Positions 1-11,500 of a DNA stretch of 64,000 bases are shown in pieces. The position numbers and the translations under genes were made by a program. Location: the NCBI GenBank assembly GCA_034509495.1, contig CM067515.1, positions 13,272,705-13,336,704 on the forward strand, in the 5' to 3' direction. This DNA comes from Acestrorhynchus altus (Eukaryota; Chordata; Actinopteri; Characiformes; Acestrorhynchidae). The first letter of the stretch is position 1. Every line of letters begins with the position of its first letter. Under the pieces are notes generated by a model. The model was not told the origin of the DNA and searched no databases. It saw only the letters and a program-made list of their open reading frames with translations.

Positions 1-2130
1 TTACGTTCAATGTATCAAAGGTTACAAGATAACCTGGAGGACAGTGTTAATGAAAACGTGCTTTGAATGCTTAAGGTGTAACTCTAGAGTTTACTACCGT
101 AAAAAGAGCAGTGGACAGGACAGTGGACTTTACATCAATGGATGACGCAAAAGAGGGTTGATCAGAGTGGGGGAATTATGGTTCAGCTTCAGTGTAACTG
201 CAACAATCTTAGATAAGACATAGAAAAATTTAGATCCTAATATAGCTTTGATTATTGGATTGATGAATTAAAGAATACTGATAGATATTGTAGGTGGCTG
301 CTTCATGCTTGGTCAGAATTGAATGCAGGAAACTTATTGTTACATGCTTGTATGAGTTGATTTACCATAGTCATATTCATCAAATTAAATCAAATCAAAT
401 CAAATTTATTGGTACAGCGCATTTTACAACTGATGTTATCACAAATCAGCTTTACAGACATGAAAAATAAAATGATAAACGATACACGATACCGAAATGA
501 TAAAGACAAAAAAAAAACTTATAATGAATAATTACCTTTTCCATGGTGTGAGGTTCGATTCTGCATTTCCCAACGGTCATGGGTGCAACTTTTCCCCCAA
601 TTGAAGTGAGCTTGGGTGGCTCCTGTTTTCCTTCTTGGTTGTTCCTCGTCGGAGGATAAAGTCTGGTTCAGTTCTGAAGTCTTTCCGAGACCACTTATTG
701 GACTTTTTTTACTTTAACTGTCATGTCATGACACATGCTGCCACAGCCCACAGCTGGTTCAACTGGTTTCATTGGTAGTGTGCATTTTATTTAATTCAAG
801 GACTCACCTTTAAACCCATAGAAGGTCCTTTTGAGGCTGTGGGTGTTTTACAGCAGTGAATAATGCTTCTGATAGTCTAGCTAGAATGCACGTCATACCC
901 AACTGTCCAAACATCCCAATCCTGAAGACATCCCCAATGTCCTGCTCTTGCTTATGCCAATGTTAAATCCACATTGTGAGTAAATTCAGGATCCTCGTTC
1001 CACAGAATGTTAAACATTTTAAAGAGTTCCTACCATTGCTCATCCTTTGTATGATGCCTTCTGCTCTTCAGCTTTGTCATGTGGACACTGCTCAGCTGTC
1101 CATAGATTTGAAGAATCTTTTGATGAAAGGAATTATCTAGAATTTGTTACATTCCCATTAAACACCATTTCAGTTTCTGTGGAATGGCCCATGACATCCC
1201 ACTGGACTTCTAAACGAAAAAATCTTTTCATTCATAACTTTCTTTCCCTAATTACCTTCTATACTGATTTTGTCGAAAGCTCCTCACACCTGTTTCCGCT
1301 GGTGCTGCTGGTCACTATGGTGATCATGTCACCCAGGACGCCTGTAAAATCTGCGCACTTGATATGGAAAACACTTACCTAAGTGCCCAGCTGGAATTGC
1401 TAAATGGGGCAAAATTGCCAAGGAAAACAGTAAAGGGATGTGACTCTTGTTTGGTCAGAGTGAGTGGCATCCTGTAGACCTATCACAGGTTTTTTGTACA
1501 GCTGTCTCTTTAAAAGCTGACATGTTTGTCAGCAGGTGAAATAAAATCCGTAACTTCCTCTTCAAAATATACTGAACAAATCACCAAATTAATCCTTTAG
1601 TGCAAGAAAAAAAACACGCCAGGGCAAAAAAAAGCTTAATCTTTGCCCAGTGAATAGGAATTCAGTCTACAGGCATTCGTAGTTCACTCAGTGCATCACT
1701 TTAATTCCTTTGCTTTGTCTCAAAGAAATTTCTACAGATGCTGGTCTAAGCACCTGAAAGAGACAGAGGTAGGAAATGCCCTCAAAGACAATGATGACGA
1801 AGAAACACTGACAAAATAAATAAAATTCTGTCTTTCCACAACTGTACCTAATATAATTCTGTCTAAACTCATCAACACCCATCAAAAGTTTGTCTAAACT
1901 CATCTGTACAACAAAATTCTAAGCTCGACTGTAACTCGTTCAGTCAAAAACCCTTTCAAGAGATGTACTCGTGTACTTATTCATCGTGGCTGTAAAGTAT
2001 ATGGCTTAAAACCCCATCAACTCAAATCAATATGTCTCTCTTTGTCTTTCCTCTGACCCTTTGTCTTCCATCCCTCCCAGTTCTTCACCCTTCCCCCATC
2101 TCCTGTTCTACCTCTCAGGAATCTGACTAC
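1..2130. other. Upstream intergenic DNA of myl7
   Basis: Apart from the SINE-like remnant at 383-660, I see no exon, RNA gene or strong repeat. The open frames at 1047-1382 (+) and 1688-1903 (-) have no recognisable domain and no splice context. Distal heart enhancers could lie here but cannot be read by eye. Confidence 0.5.
383..660 (-). mobile_element. SINE-like dispersed repeat remnant
   Basis: Read on the minus strand, this contains the TTGATTTGATTTGATTTAAT-type tail and the stretch resembling 'AAAGCTGATTTGTGATAACA' seen at the 3' end of a very common fish repeat that ends with a small-subscale 'aaagcgctatataaat' module. A plus-strand relative lies at about 32270-32440. The family name is not certain. 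Confidence 0.5.
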
Positions 2131-2138
2131 TTATGTGC

Positions 2139-2250
2139 TTATCATGGCTGCTGTTTTGGGGAGCCTCCAAGTGGCCTTTTAGGGGACTGAGTGAGGTGCT
2201 GGAATCTTTCTATAAGCAGCCCAGTGATAAGGTGTGCCACATAAAGCCCT
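2139..2250 (+). promoter_or_regulatory. myl7: Candidate myl7 core promoter / cardiac cis-element cluster
   Basis: In the 170 bp before the ATG there is a reverse GATA motif TTATCA (2139-2144), an NKX2-5-like CCAAGTGG (2167-2174), a CArG-like CCTTTTAGGG (2175-2184, one base off the SRF consensus), a forward GATA motif TGATAAG (2225-2231) and two TATA-like sequences, TATAAG (2211-2216) and CATAAAG (2240-2246). The second TATA-like site would place the start of transcription near 2270, leaving a 5' UTR of about 40 bases. GATA, NKX2-5 and SRF are known regulators of heart genes. The matches are short and seen by eye, so the cluster is suggestive only. Confidence 0.45.
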
Positions 2251-2309
2251 AATCAGCGGCTTCACCACCCTGGGCATTCACACTCAGCAAACGCAAGCAA
2301 CCAGTGGAC

Positions 2310-4104
2310 ATGGTGAGTAGGCAGCATGTGGAGAGTTTTGTTTTTCATACCTGTCGTTTTATATTTTCAGGCAGGCCAGGATCAGGCAGGTATGACTGAA
2401 TGCACTGTTTAATCATGAGCATTGTTGCAATTGTGGACACATTGCATTTATATATCATGATGAATTGATTAATAGAAATTCTGCAAAATGACTAGGAATA
2501 AAATCTTTCTACACTGACTTTCAGAGAAAGGTATGTTGGTAAGATGTTTTGCCTTATGCTGTTAAGTTGCCATTTGGGAGATACAGGGTTTTTGCATGAC
2601 ATTGAAGTGTGCAATGGGAAGCCCTGTCCAAGTCTCATAAAATGCAAACATAATTATGAAAAGTTTTAAAGGATTAAATAAAGTCTGTTAGACAGTATTT
2701 GACTGTATTTGTTACTGTGCCCTTAAGACTGAATAATAATAATCACCTCTATTTTTATTAACGGCCACGTCCCAATAACAGTGCAATTTCAAACACCTCT
2801 TACAAATTCAGCATGAATGGGCACATCTGAACTGAAGTTTGAATTGGAAGAAATAATGACCTCTAAAATAGTGCTGTCATTCTATAGTCAGCATGATGCC
2901 CTTTATAGGGAACTGTGAGTTGAAGTTGGTATGACAGAAGTGGGATAAGTAAACGTCAGCTTTGTACTTTTATATATCTATCTATATATATATGTGCAGT
3001 GCTTTTGGACCTGCCATCAACACTGAATGTCAATATTAAAGCTGAAGTTATACCCAGTGTCAAACTGGGAGACATTACTTCTGTATGTGTAGCTCAATAT
3101 CTATATAGCCTATATCAGTCTAAATGTCTAATCCCTCACTCCTTTCCAGGTGCAACATTTTCTTTATAAGTGTAAATCAAACAGTCAATGCATTGCTGAA
3201 AATTGCTGTTTTTCATTGTCTTTGATTAGGCCAGTAAGAAAGCAGCATCCAAGCGAAAGAATGCCCAGCGGGCCTCATCCAATGTCTTTTCCATGTTTGA
3301 GCAGTCACAGATTCAGGAGTTTAAAGAGGTGAGGAAAATGAACAATCATTGACGTAGAAGGAGAAATTATTCCGTTCAAATCCAACAGCATGTGGCATGT
3401 TTCCAAACAGGCCTTTGGCTGCATTGATCAGGACAGAGACGGCGTCATTAAGAAATCTGACCTGAAGGAAACGTATGCGCAGTTAGGTAAGAGACATGAT
3501 CATCTCCACCGTTATGTGAACAGAATGACTAAATATGACACACATCCATATATATATATATATATATATATATGAAAATTATTTTTGTGCAAAGTGATTT
3601 TTTTTGCTGAACTCTCAGAAGACATAAAACTGAAATGAAATAAGTAGACAGACAGAGATTAGATGTTAGGTGATACACTATGTGTCTAAATGTTTGTGGA
3701 CACAATACTTTTGGGGTTGATTTAGGGAATTTGGGATGAATTGGTGAGCGATCATCTAACATTCTGACCTCACTAATGCTCTTGTCACTGAATGCAATCA
3801 AATCCTCACAGTAATGGTCCAGAATATCTTAGACATTCTTCCCTGGATGTGCCCTTTAATAGTGAACATTGCAAATACGATTACTGCAGATTGTTTAGAC
3901 GTGTCAAATGATATTATCACTGCCACGCAAAAACTGTGGTAACTTTACAGAAGGGAAAAAAGTCTTAGCTTTCGCAGGAAGTCAGTGTAAGAAAATGTTA
4001 AAGTCATTTTGTAGCATTTCTATTGGTCCAGGAGAAAGGGGATAAAGGGATTTTGCATGACAGCGATATCAAGTGAAGCATAATGAAGTATATTTGTGTT
4101 TCTG

Positions 4105-4154
<50 letters not shown>

Positions 4155-4935
4155 AGGGAAACTCAATGTAAGTGATGAAGAGCTGGAGGGCATGCTGGCT
4201 GAGGGAAAAGGTCCCATCAACTTCACTGTTTTCCTCACTTTGTTCGGGGAAAAACTCAATGGTATGAAAAGAAATTCTTTTTGTCTATTTTGTGTTTAGG
4301 GGCTGTGGTTTCAAGAGAACGTCATTGCTTCATTCATTTGTCCTTTTTTTTTAAAGTCAGTGTGAACTGAGAGATGTCCTATTTAAGTTACATGAAAAAT
4401 CATCCTCAATGTGTCCAAGTACACGAACTGTGTAAAAAAACGATTACATCCTTTGAAAAGCCAGCAGCCCTGTTATGTGAACTAATAGTTCTCAAACTTT
4501 TTAGACCATGTACCATCCATGATCATAAACATCTAAGTACCATCTACAAGTCATTTCTCAGAAACATGTCCTGAGTAGGCTGGATACCTGCGTGAAAGTC
4601 ATTTTACACCAATGGTTTGAAGCTGGCCAACTTTTACAATCTGCAAGCTGGCATGTCAGGATGTTTGATTATTGTTTGTGGTCAGTGTAGTAGGCCTACA
4701 TCTCAGAAGGCTTACGATGGAGGAATACAGTACTACGGTGTAGTGCATTATGGAGTCTACATTGTATCTCCTTGGTCACCTTAAGTCAATTACTCCATTA
4801 TTAATCCTAAACTAAGCCAATCATGCACAGCCTACTCTCCACTGGAAACAACCATCCACCTGGAGGACTACACTGAGCACTAGGAGGGTCCACTCAGGAT
4901 ATAATGCCAATCCATATCCAATCCATAATGCCATG

Positions 4936-5004
<69 letters not shown>

Positions 5005-5715
5005 TAATTCACACACACACCATGGCAATTTAAAGTAGCCAATTCACCTGATCCATGTTTTTGGAAAATGGGAGGGAACCCAGGGATAAAACAGACATGG
5101 GAAGAACATGGAAGCTCCACCCAGATAGACAGAGTTCACAATTTTGGTTATTGAAGTAAATTGCACATCGCAAACTAAAGCAAATTGAAAGCTAAATGCC
5201 GGAGTTTTAATACAATGTCCCAAAATGCACATACACTTACACTCACTACCCATTGTATCAGCTCCTCTTACCATACAGGAACACTTCATTACAGATTGTA
5301 GTCCATCTGTTTCTCAGCATACTCTAATTTTCAATGGCCAGGACCCCATACAACCCATTAGAATCTAACAATAATGGTGATGACAGAACTGTGGTATAAT
5401 TACAATAATACACTGGGGGTTTGTACTATAATGTGAAATATTGGTACTGATACCTCATGCCTACATCTCACATTACAGCACTAACCTTCAGTATATTATT
5501 GCTTATTATAATATGTTGGAATAAAAGGCACCATGCGGCTTTTATTCCTGATTGTTATGTCCCCCCACAGGAACTGACCCAGAGGAAACAATCCTTGCTG
5601 CCTTCAAACTGTTTGACCCTGATGGGACTGGCTTCGTCAAAAAGGATGAGTGAGTAGGCAACACTGACCTGTTAAATTAAAGATAATATACTTACCATAA
5701 CATTAACATATGTAT

Positions 5716-5767
<52 letters not shown>

Positions 5768-6087
5768 CTACATGATGTTTATTGGTGTTTTCTCATTCAG
5801 GTTCAAAAGGCTGCTGTTAACCCAGGCAGACAAATTCACAGAACAAGAGGTTAGTTGCAGACCCCCGTACATCCGTGTGAATATACAGAATAACCACTAG
5901 ATTAGTATTATAGTCCAGAAAACACTGGATTTCATTCAAGTGCTCAGCGTGAGATGTTCCTATGTTTTTTGCACATTTCCAGGTGGAGCAGGCCTTTTCA
6001 GTCGCCCCTATAGATGTGACTGGGAATATTGACTACAAATCCCTTTGCTACATCATAACACATGGAGATGAGAAAGAGGAATCGTAA
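2310..6087 (+). CDS. myl7: Myosin regulatory light chain, cardiac/atrial type (7 coding exons)
   Basis: Coding exons read 2310-2312, 3230-3328, 3411-3486, 4157-4261, 5571-5649, 5801-5849 and 5983-6087 (stop TAA 6085-6087). All introns are GT-AG and phases join in one frame, giving 171 residues, close to the roughly 172 I recall for fish cardiac RLC. The product binds the myosin heavy-chain neck and tunes heart contraction. The N-terminus has a basic stretch and the RASSNVF motif (residues 15-21), the expected myosin light-chain kinase target serines. EF-hand 1 has a full 12-residue loop (D40, D42, D44, G45, D51). A second EF-like loop lies at 110-121. INFTVFLTLFGEKLNG spans the exon 4/5 junction, and the protein ends with GNIDYKSLCYIITHGDEKEES, the feature that best separates MYL7 from MYL2, MYL9 and MYL10. 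The next gene, tbc1d10a, lies downstream on the same strand. Cardiac identity rests on remembered family sequences. Confidence 0.93.
3549..3573 (+). repeat. (TA)n microsatellite, myl7 intron 3
   Basis: Twelve TA units, 60 bp after the exon 3 donor site. Confidence 0.9.
3668..3840. mobile_element. Fragment of a mariner-type MITE (myl7 intron 3)
   Basis: Contains 'AATGTTTGTGGACAC' and the internal module 'GAATGCAATCAAATCCTCACAG', followed by a degraded 'CCTTCCCTGGA'. The same modules occur at 44385-44920, 50495-50625 and 52880-53262. The ends resemble a Tc1/mariner-like non-autonomous family. Confidence 0.6.
4106..4152 (+). repeat. (TG)n repeat forming the 3' end of myl7 intron 3
   Basis: An uninterrupted 47-nt TG repeat is followed immediately by ACAG and exon 4 (4157). 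It occupies the place where a polypyrimidine tract would normally lie. Confidence 0.95.
4938..5003 (+). repeat. (CA)n microsatellite, myl7 intron 4
   Basis: A 66-nt CA run, followed after a short gap by a smaller CA run near 5012-5020. Confidence 0.95.
5232..5352. mobile_element. Fragment of a long-TIR MITE (myl7 intron 4)
   Basis: Carries the modules TCACTACCCATTGTATCAGC, GTAGTCCATCTGTTTCTC and CAATGGCCAGGACCCC. These recur, partly in reverse orientation, at 35040-35170, 38340-38874, 51881-52205 and 61635-62104. Confidence 0.65.
5718..5765 (+). repeat. (GT)n repeat in myl7 intron 5
   Basis: A 48-nt GT repeat fills a third of this 151-bp intron. Unlike intron 3, it is followed by a normal T-rich tract and TTCAG before exon 6 at 5801. 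Confidence 0.95.
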
Positions 6088-6294
6088 AAATCTCAACAAC
6101 TGAATGTTTCCGTTCAGTCTGCAGTTTATGATTCAGCATGATTGTATTCGTTTGGTGAAACTGGAAGGGATGGTGAGAGTGTGGGATACATTAACACAAC
6201 CTATATCAATGATAGTGAATGATTTAACAGTGTTGGAACAGGATGTTTTTTTCGTTCTTTGAAGAGAACAGAACATTTCAACTGTCAAACTGGA

Positions 6295-6300
6295 AATAAA
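6295..6300 (+). terminator. myl7: myl7 polyadenylation signal AATAAA
   Basis: A canonical AATAAA lies 208 bases after the myl7 stop codon, followed by a T/GT-rich stretch (about 6308-6345). This gives a short 3' UTR ending near 6315-6325. Confidence 0.7.
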
Positions 6301-6605
6301 GAACCAGAGTTTCTTGGACATGTCTACATTTATTTATACCGATTGTTATTTTTATGTACACCTGTTTGCATTTGCTCTTCCTGTTCCTCGGCTTGTTCAC
6401 CAGCCACAGAACATTTTACACATCAGTGTTTACTAGATGGCAGCAAATAACCGTGAGACAAATCTGTGTATGCCTGTCTGTCTACACCCATTGGCTGTGT
6501 TCCAATATGCATATTCATACTCTAGTACACTTGGCAAATGAATAGAACAAAACTCTTCTGCTGCTGCTGTGATCACAACCAACAAACAGGCAGTGCTAGA
6601 AACTG

Positions 6606-6607
<2 letters not shown>

Positions 6608-6655
<48 letters not shown>
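6608..6655 (+). repeat. (GT)n microsatellite between the two genes
   Basis: A 48-nt GT run. The rest of 6321-7100 is AT-rich and shows no gene or known repeat. Confidence 0.95.
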
Positions 6656-6658
<3 letters not shown>

Positions 6659-7117
6659 GAGAGCTAGCATATTTTTAGTACACTATTGTACTAACGTTTA
6701 TCACTGGCCTACTCAAAATGACAATTTTGCTTTGAGCATTAAAATAATAGGAATAAATAAAATGAAAGAAACCTTTGATTCCAATGTTTAAAATCCTTCC
6801 AAATTCCTTTCTTGAGCAACTGACCAATCAGATTGCAGTTTATTCAACCCTAAAGACTTGTATATGCACATACTTAAAATGACAAATTAAAGATTAATGT
6901 GATAGTAAATGCTGAATAATTACTGTTTAATGAAAATTCTCATTTATTTCATTTAAATATTTTATAGGATATTATTTTAGTTGTTGACACTACAGTTTAT
7001 TGAATAATTAGCAGGCACTTAATAATTGGTCATTACTGCACACTGAAGAATTAGTTTTGACTGAATAATTATTAAAATACATTAAATTAGTAAGAGAGAA
7101 AGTATAGGTTTGCTAGG

Positions 7118-7432
7118 ATGATTCCATCCCCACTGTCCCTACCAACATCATTACTGTGTCCCCACTGTCCCTACCAACTTCATTACTGTCCCTACTGTCC
7201 CTACCAACTTCATTACTGTCCCCACTGTCCCTACCAACATCATTACTGTGTCCCCACTGTCCCTACCAACTTCATTACTGTGTCCCCACTGTCCCTACCA
7301 ACTTCATTACTGTCCCCACTGTCCCTACCAACTTCATTACTGTGTCCCCACTGTCCCTACCAACTTCATTACTGTCCCCACTGTCCCTACCAACTTCATT
7401 ACTGTGTCCACACTGCCCCTACCAACATCATA
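7118..7432 (+). repeat. 30/32-bp minisatellite upstream of tbc1d10a
   Basis: About ten copies of a unit beginning CCACTGTCCCTACCAACTTC and ending ATTACTGT(GT)CC. Units with and without an extra GT make 32- and 30-bp forms in mixed order. The first, fourth and last units have AACATC instead of AACTTC. The pyrimidine-rich unit gives open frames in all three forward frames, which explains the spurious long ORFs here. Confidence 0.95.
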
Positions 7433-7499
7433 GTCCTCTTTTACAAGGTGACTAAGCAGGGTCAACAACCTGCACTAGTTAGGGTACTAGTGCACACAA

Positions 7500-7841
7500 C
7501 GTGAGTGCGCTAATTGGAACGCGCCCTTCCCGAATGACATGCGCAGCTTCGTCAGTCAGGAGGAGGCTGTGGGCGAACTTCAGAAATGTCATTTTGGCGT
7601 TAAGCTGCTTTAATTATCTGTGCAGAATCGCTGTGTTGTAGAGGAAGAGGCGAGGACGCGTGTGTGCCTGCTTAATGTGGGTCTGCTGACAGTGTTCGTG
7701 TCCCGAGCGGTTCAGTTTGGCGGCCGATAGCAGGATGAGCTAAAGCTAAACGCTGCTGATTCCAACCGAGGAAACACGGACTGTGGGTGTGTTTGTCTGG
7801 CTTTTGTGTAACGTTCTGGCTCCTTCGTGTTGGGAGGGTCG
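7500..7841 (+). promoter_or_regulatory. tbc1d10a: Probable tbc1d10a promoter and non-coding first exon
   Basis: This is the most CpG-rich part of the window (CGCGCCC, GCGGCCG, GGACGCG), has no TATA box and lies 0.7-1.0 kb before the start codon. A good donor site, TCG|GTAAGAG, occurs at 7841/7842, so the 5' UTR probably begins in about 7560-7700 and splices to an acceptor at about 8538 or 8561, just before the ATG at 8565. An unspliced 5' UTR reaching the ATG cannot be excluded. Confidence 0.5.
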
Positions 7842-7964
7842 GTAAGAGTGTGTAACGCTGTCATTACTGCTGGTGACACGTCGCTGTGCTGGACAGTTTA
7901 AATCGATAACGTTGCTAACGTTAGCGGGGTAGTAGACGATACTGTCAACAAACAGATCCTCTGA

Positions 7965-8425
7965 TTAAAACTGCCTTTAAACTCTTTTAATTGGCTTAAA
8001 ATCGCTTTAAACAGCATAAAACTGCCTTAAAACCAGTTTAAAACTGCCTTTAAACTGTCCTCAAAAAAGCTTCAAACTGCCTTTAAACCAAAATTAAAGC
8101 CGGCTTTAAACTGCATTTAAACTGGCTTAACCCCCTCCCCCCTCCCCCCATAAAACTGCCTTTAAACTGGCTTAAAAATGGATTAAAACTGCCTTTAAAC
8201 TGTCTTGAATCTGCTTTTAAACTGGCTTTAAATTGTCTTTTAAATGTCTTGAAACTGTCTTTTAAATGTCTTGAAACTGTCTTGAAACTGCCTTTAAACT
8301 GTCTTGAAACCAGCAACTGGCTTAAAACTAGCTTTATACCATCTTTAAACTGGCATAAAACCACCTTCAAACCATTCCCAAACTGTCTTTAAACTGCCTT
8401 TAAATTGTCTTTAAACCAACTCGAA
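7965..8425 (+). repeat. Degenerate tandem array around CTTTAAACTG
   Basis: Some 30 imperfect copies of a 10-13-bp unit (CTTTAAACTG(C/G/T), with GGCTTAAAACTG and GTCTTGAAACTG variants). The array is interrupted once by a C-rich tract at about 8129-8148. It lies in the putative first intron of tbc1d10a. The minus-strand ORF at 8083-8370 (repeats of SRQFKGSFK type) is only this array translated. Confidence 0.9.
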
Positions 8426-8564
8426 CTGAGCACTTTCCTTTAAGTTGATGTTTAGACTGTTTTGAATTAGTTTGCTCAGAGTCAAGTCATTTAAACCTCC
8501 ACTCTCTTTAGACCAGGCATAAAGATGCTCTCATTCAGTCTGGATTGAGGTCTGAGTTTAGCTG

Positions 8565-11500
8565 ATGGCTCTGGTGGGTAAGCTGGAAAACGGACGGCAG
8601 TGTGCAGACACTGTGAGTCTACAGACTGTGGGCAGTCAGCTCGAAGAGGAGAGCTCTCTAGGGTCAGACTCAGAGCTCAACGGCTTCCCCAGCTCCAGAG
8701 ACACGGACAAGTACGGCTTCATTGGAGGAGCTCAGAAGTACTCAGCTGAATCGTAAGTGCACATTAAACACATATACACGTTACTCCGAATTGGCATGGT
8801 GTTCTCCAGGGGATGGATATGAGCACCACTCAGTGCATCCAAAAGGAGCCGAATGTGAGAATTGGTGAATGTTCATCCAGAATGTTTTTATCAATGCACC
8901 CAAATATTTCCTGTGAATATTTGTGTGTGTGTGTATGTACTGTTGCGCATAAAAAACGTAATGTCAGTCCTACAGTGAAGGAAAAATATCATGTTCTTGT
9001 GCATTGTTTAGCTTGAGAGTATTTTGGTCTCTATCGATTCATATAGACAAGAAGACTCCATTCACATTGGCCATTGTAGCGTAATTGGGGAAACACACCA
9101 TACTCCCATCCCAAAATTAGCCTGATTTTAATTCTCTGACCAGGCCAGCTTTAGGCAGTGTAGGTCCTGGTGTGCCAGAGATCTGCACAGTGTACTGATT
9201 TCACGGTTCTAACAGACATACTCTACCTGAAACCTGACATTAACAGGTGAGTTACATCAGGTGTGCTTGAGCATGAAAAGCAATAAACTGTACAGGAGTC
9301 CAGGACCAGGCTTGCCTACCCCTTGTCTAGGCAAACCCACCATGCAACACTAACAAGATTTGTTGAGCAAGACTAACACTACATTCTTCTACCTGTGTAG
9401 GATGATTGAAATATAAGTCCTGTCCCCTCCCAAAGTCATTTAGCCATCCCAGTTTTCTTGTCAACGTGTCTCAGGTTCTTACTCTTCCCATGTTTCCTTT
9501 TTAAACACATCAACTTCAAGAACTCACTGTTCACTTGCTGCCTAATATATTCAACCCTTTAGAGGAGCCACTGGAAATGGAGTGCGGCTAGGTGTGTGGG
9601 GCATAAGCAGCAACAGGATAACACATTGAATGCTCATCTTAATGTTGATCTGTGTGTGTGTGTATGCTCTGCTGAGTTTGCACCGTCTTCTCTGTGTGTG
9701 ATGCACTCAAGGGAAAAGTTGTTTGCTTACAAAAAGCACTCTTGCGCTCCAAGATAAGTTCAGAAAGTATCAGGGGACTAACTATAGCTAATCTTCCCTC
9801 TTTGTCAGCTAGATATCACACAAGCGTTTATATGACTGTGTAAACAAACTTTATACTCGCAGACGGCTGACTGTGAGCTCAGTGGGATGGACTGCTTCCA
9901 CGCTGTTGCTGTGTTACCAGTCATGCAGTGTTGGACTAAATTTGATCATTCATTTTCATTTCATCTAGAATTCTGATATAAATTGTAAAAATGGGGGTGG
10001 GCAGTGGGGGCAGAGTCCAGGGTACTTTGCAGATTTCCCTTTTCTAATTGACCCTTTTTAGTTTGAGAACAGGTGAAGTATTTTGTGGGCAGAGCTTAAC
10101 ATGTGGCAGAAAGTCACTGTTAGCATAATGATATCATGTGTAGGAAAATTGGAATACCGATCATCCTGTCACCTTCTCCAGGTATTTTAATAGCTTGCTT
10201 GCAAGAGACGGCTTGTACTATTCTAATAAAAACTCTTAGCAATGGGGTGAGTTTTCCTGACCCATACCCTCACTGTCAGGTTAGTGGATTAAAGACCTAA
10301 TTAAATGGCCAAACTAAAGTTTCAGTGGCTGCACATCTTTGCGTACCTTGAGGAAAAACCTAGATTGTATACAAAAGACACAATGTATGTTAGAAAGTTT
10401 CATGTATGTTAGAAGAGTGTAAATCACTACTACTATTACCTAGGTGTCTGTAAAATATTTCTAGTTATAGGTTTAAATATTATTTCCTGCTGTAAGGCTA
10501 AGGTAGGTCTAATAATATTAACTGATATGACGTGAGCACTGCAGAGATGAGAATTCTGGATTTCAGCAGCCAGTCTATCCGTTTAATAGCTAGTAACCAT
10601 GTGTGTGTATTGCATCAGAGGTGTCAAAAAAAAAGGTAATTTTTGTAATTATTTCATGCATCTTGCTTGGATTAGTGCACTTGTTTTGTCCATTTTCTGG
10701 TCCGTTCACTGCCAGTGACATAACTGTGACATACTTTTCAAAATGGTCTATAGGCAATTAACAGATTAGTTAAAGCTGGTGTGCTTCACCAAATGTGAAG
10801 TTTTAGAAGATGGATTCTTCATGGCATTCCTGACATCCATGAATGGTCATGACTACTCCCTGGGTTTTCACAACAGATGTGTATGCTGAACGGGTGTGAC
10901 AGTACACATCACTGTTGATTCAGGGTTATTTTGAGCTTAGTTTTTTAGTTGGGCAATGTGATATGAACTCACATGATCAGATGTATTTTTTTTCTGTGAG
11001 CACCGCAAGCATGTCCATATGCCTTATGGTAGAGGAGAAATACTGTAGCTTTGAGTGTTGGCTGTTTGGATTGTGAATCTCTGTGCGACTGTTGTCATCA
11101 TTTGTCTGGATAAACCAGTTTTCTTCAATTGAGTAAAGTTAACATCCTCCATCTGCCTAGACCTGTACACTGCTATGTTACTGTTTACCATAACAGACTA
11201 TGTAGTCAAAATTTATGGTGAATTACATGGCAGATGATATCCTGTTGATATGATACACAACAAATATTTGTTTTAGGTTTGTAAACAAGCTGGAACCAAA
11301 AAATGTACCAGCAGAACGATAATGTCAAATAAAAAATTACTCAGAAAATAAATGAATAAATAGTTCTTGTTCTACGCTTAACGTTATTCACTGTGTTGCT
11401 GTTTCTCCCTTTATATCTAACACTGTTTATGGGAAATGCTCATGTACACTAGAAATACTGCTGGAAAAAGCACTGACAAGAAGTGAAGAACATTGGTAAT

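Noticed and set aside
7118..7504. 128-, 99- and 61-residue ORFs rich in CPHCPYQLHY repeats
   Set aside because: They are translations of the 30/32-bp minisatellite in different frames and have no conserved protein features.
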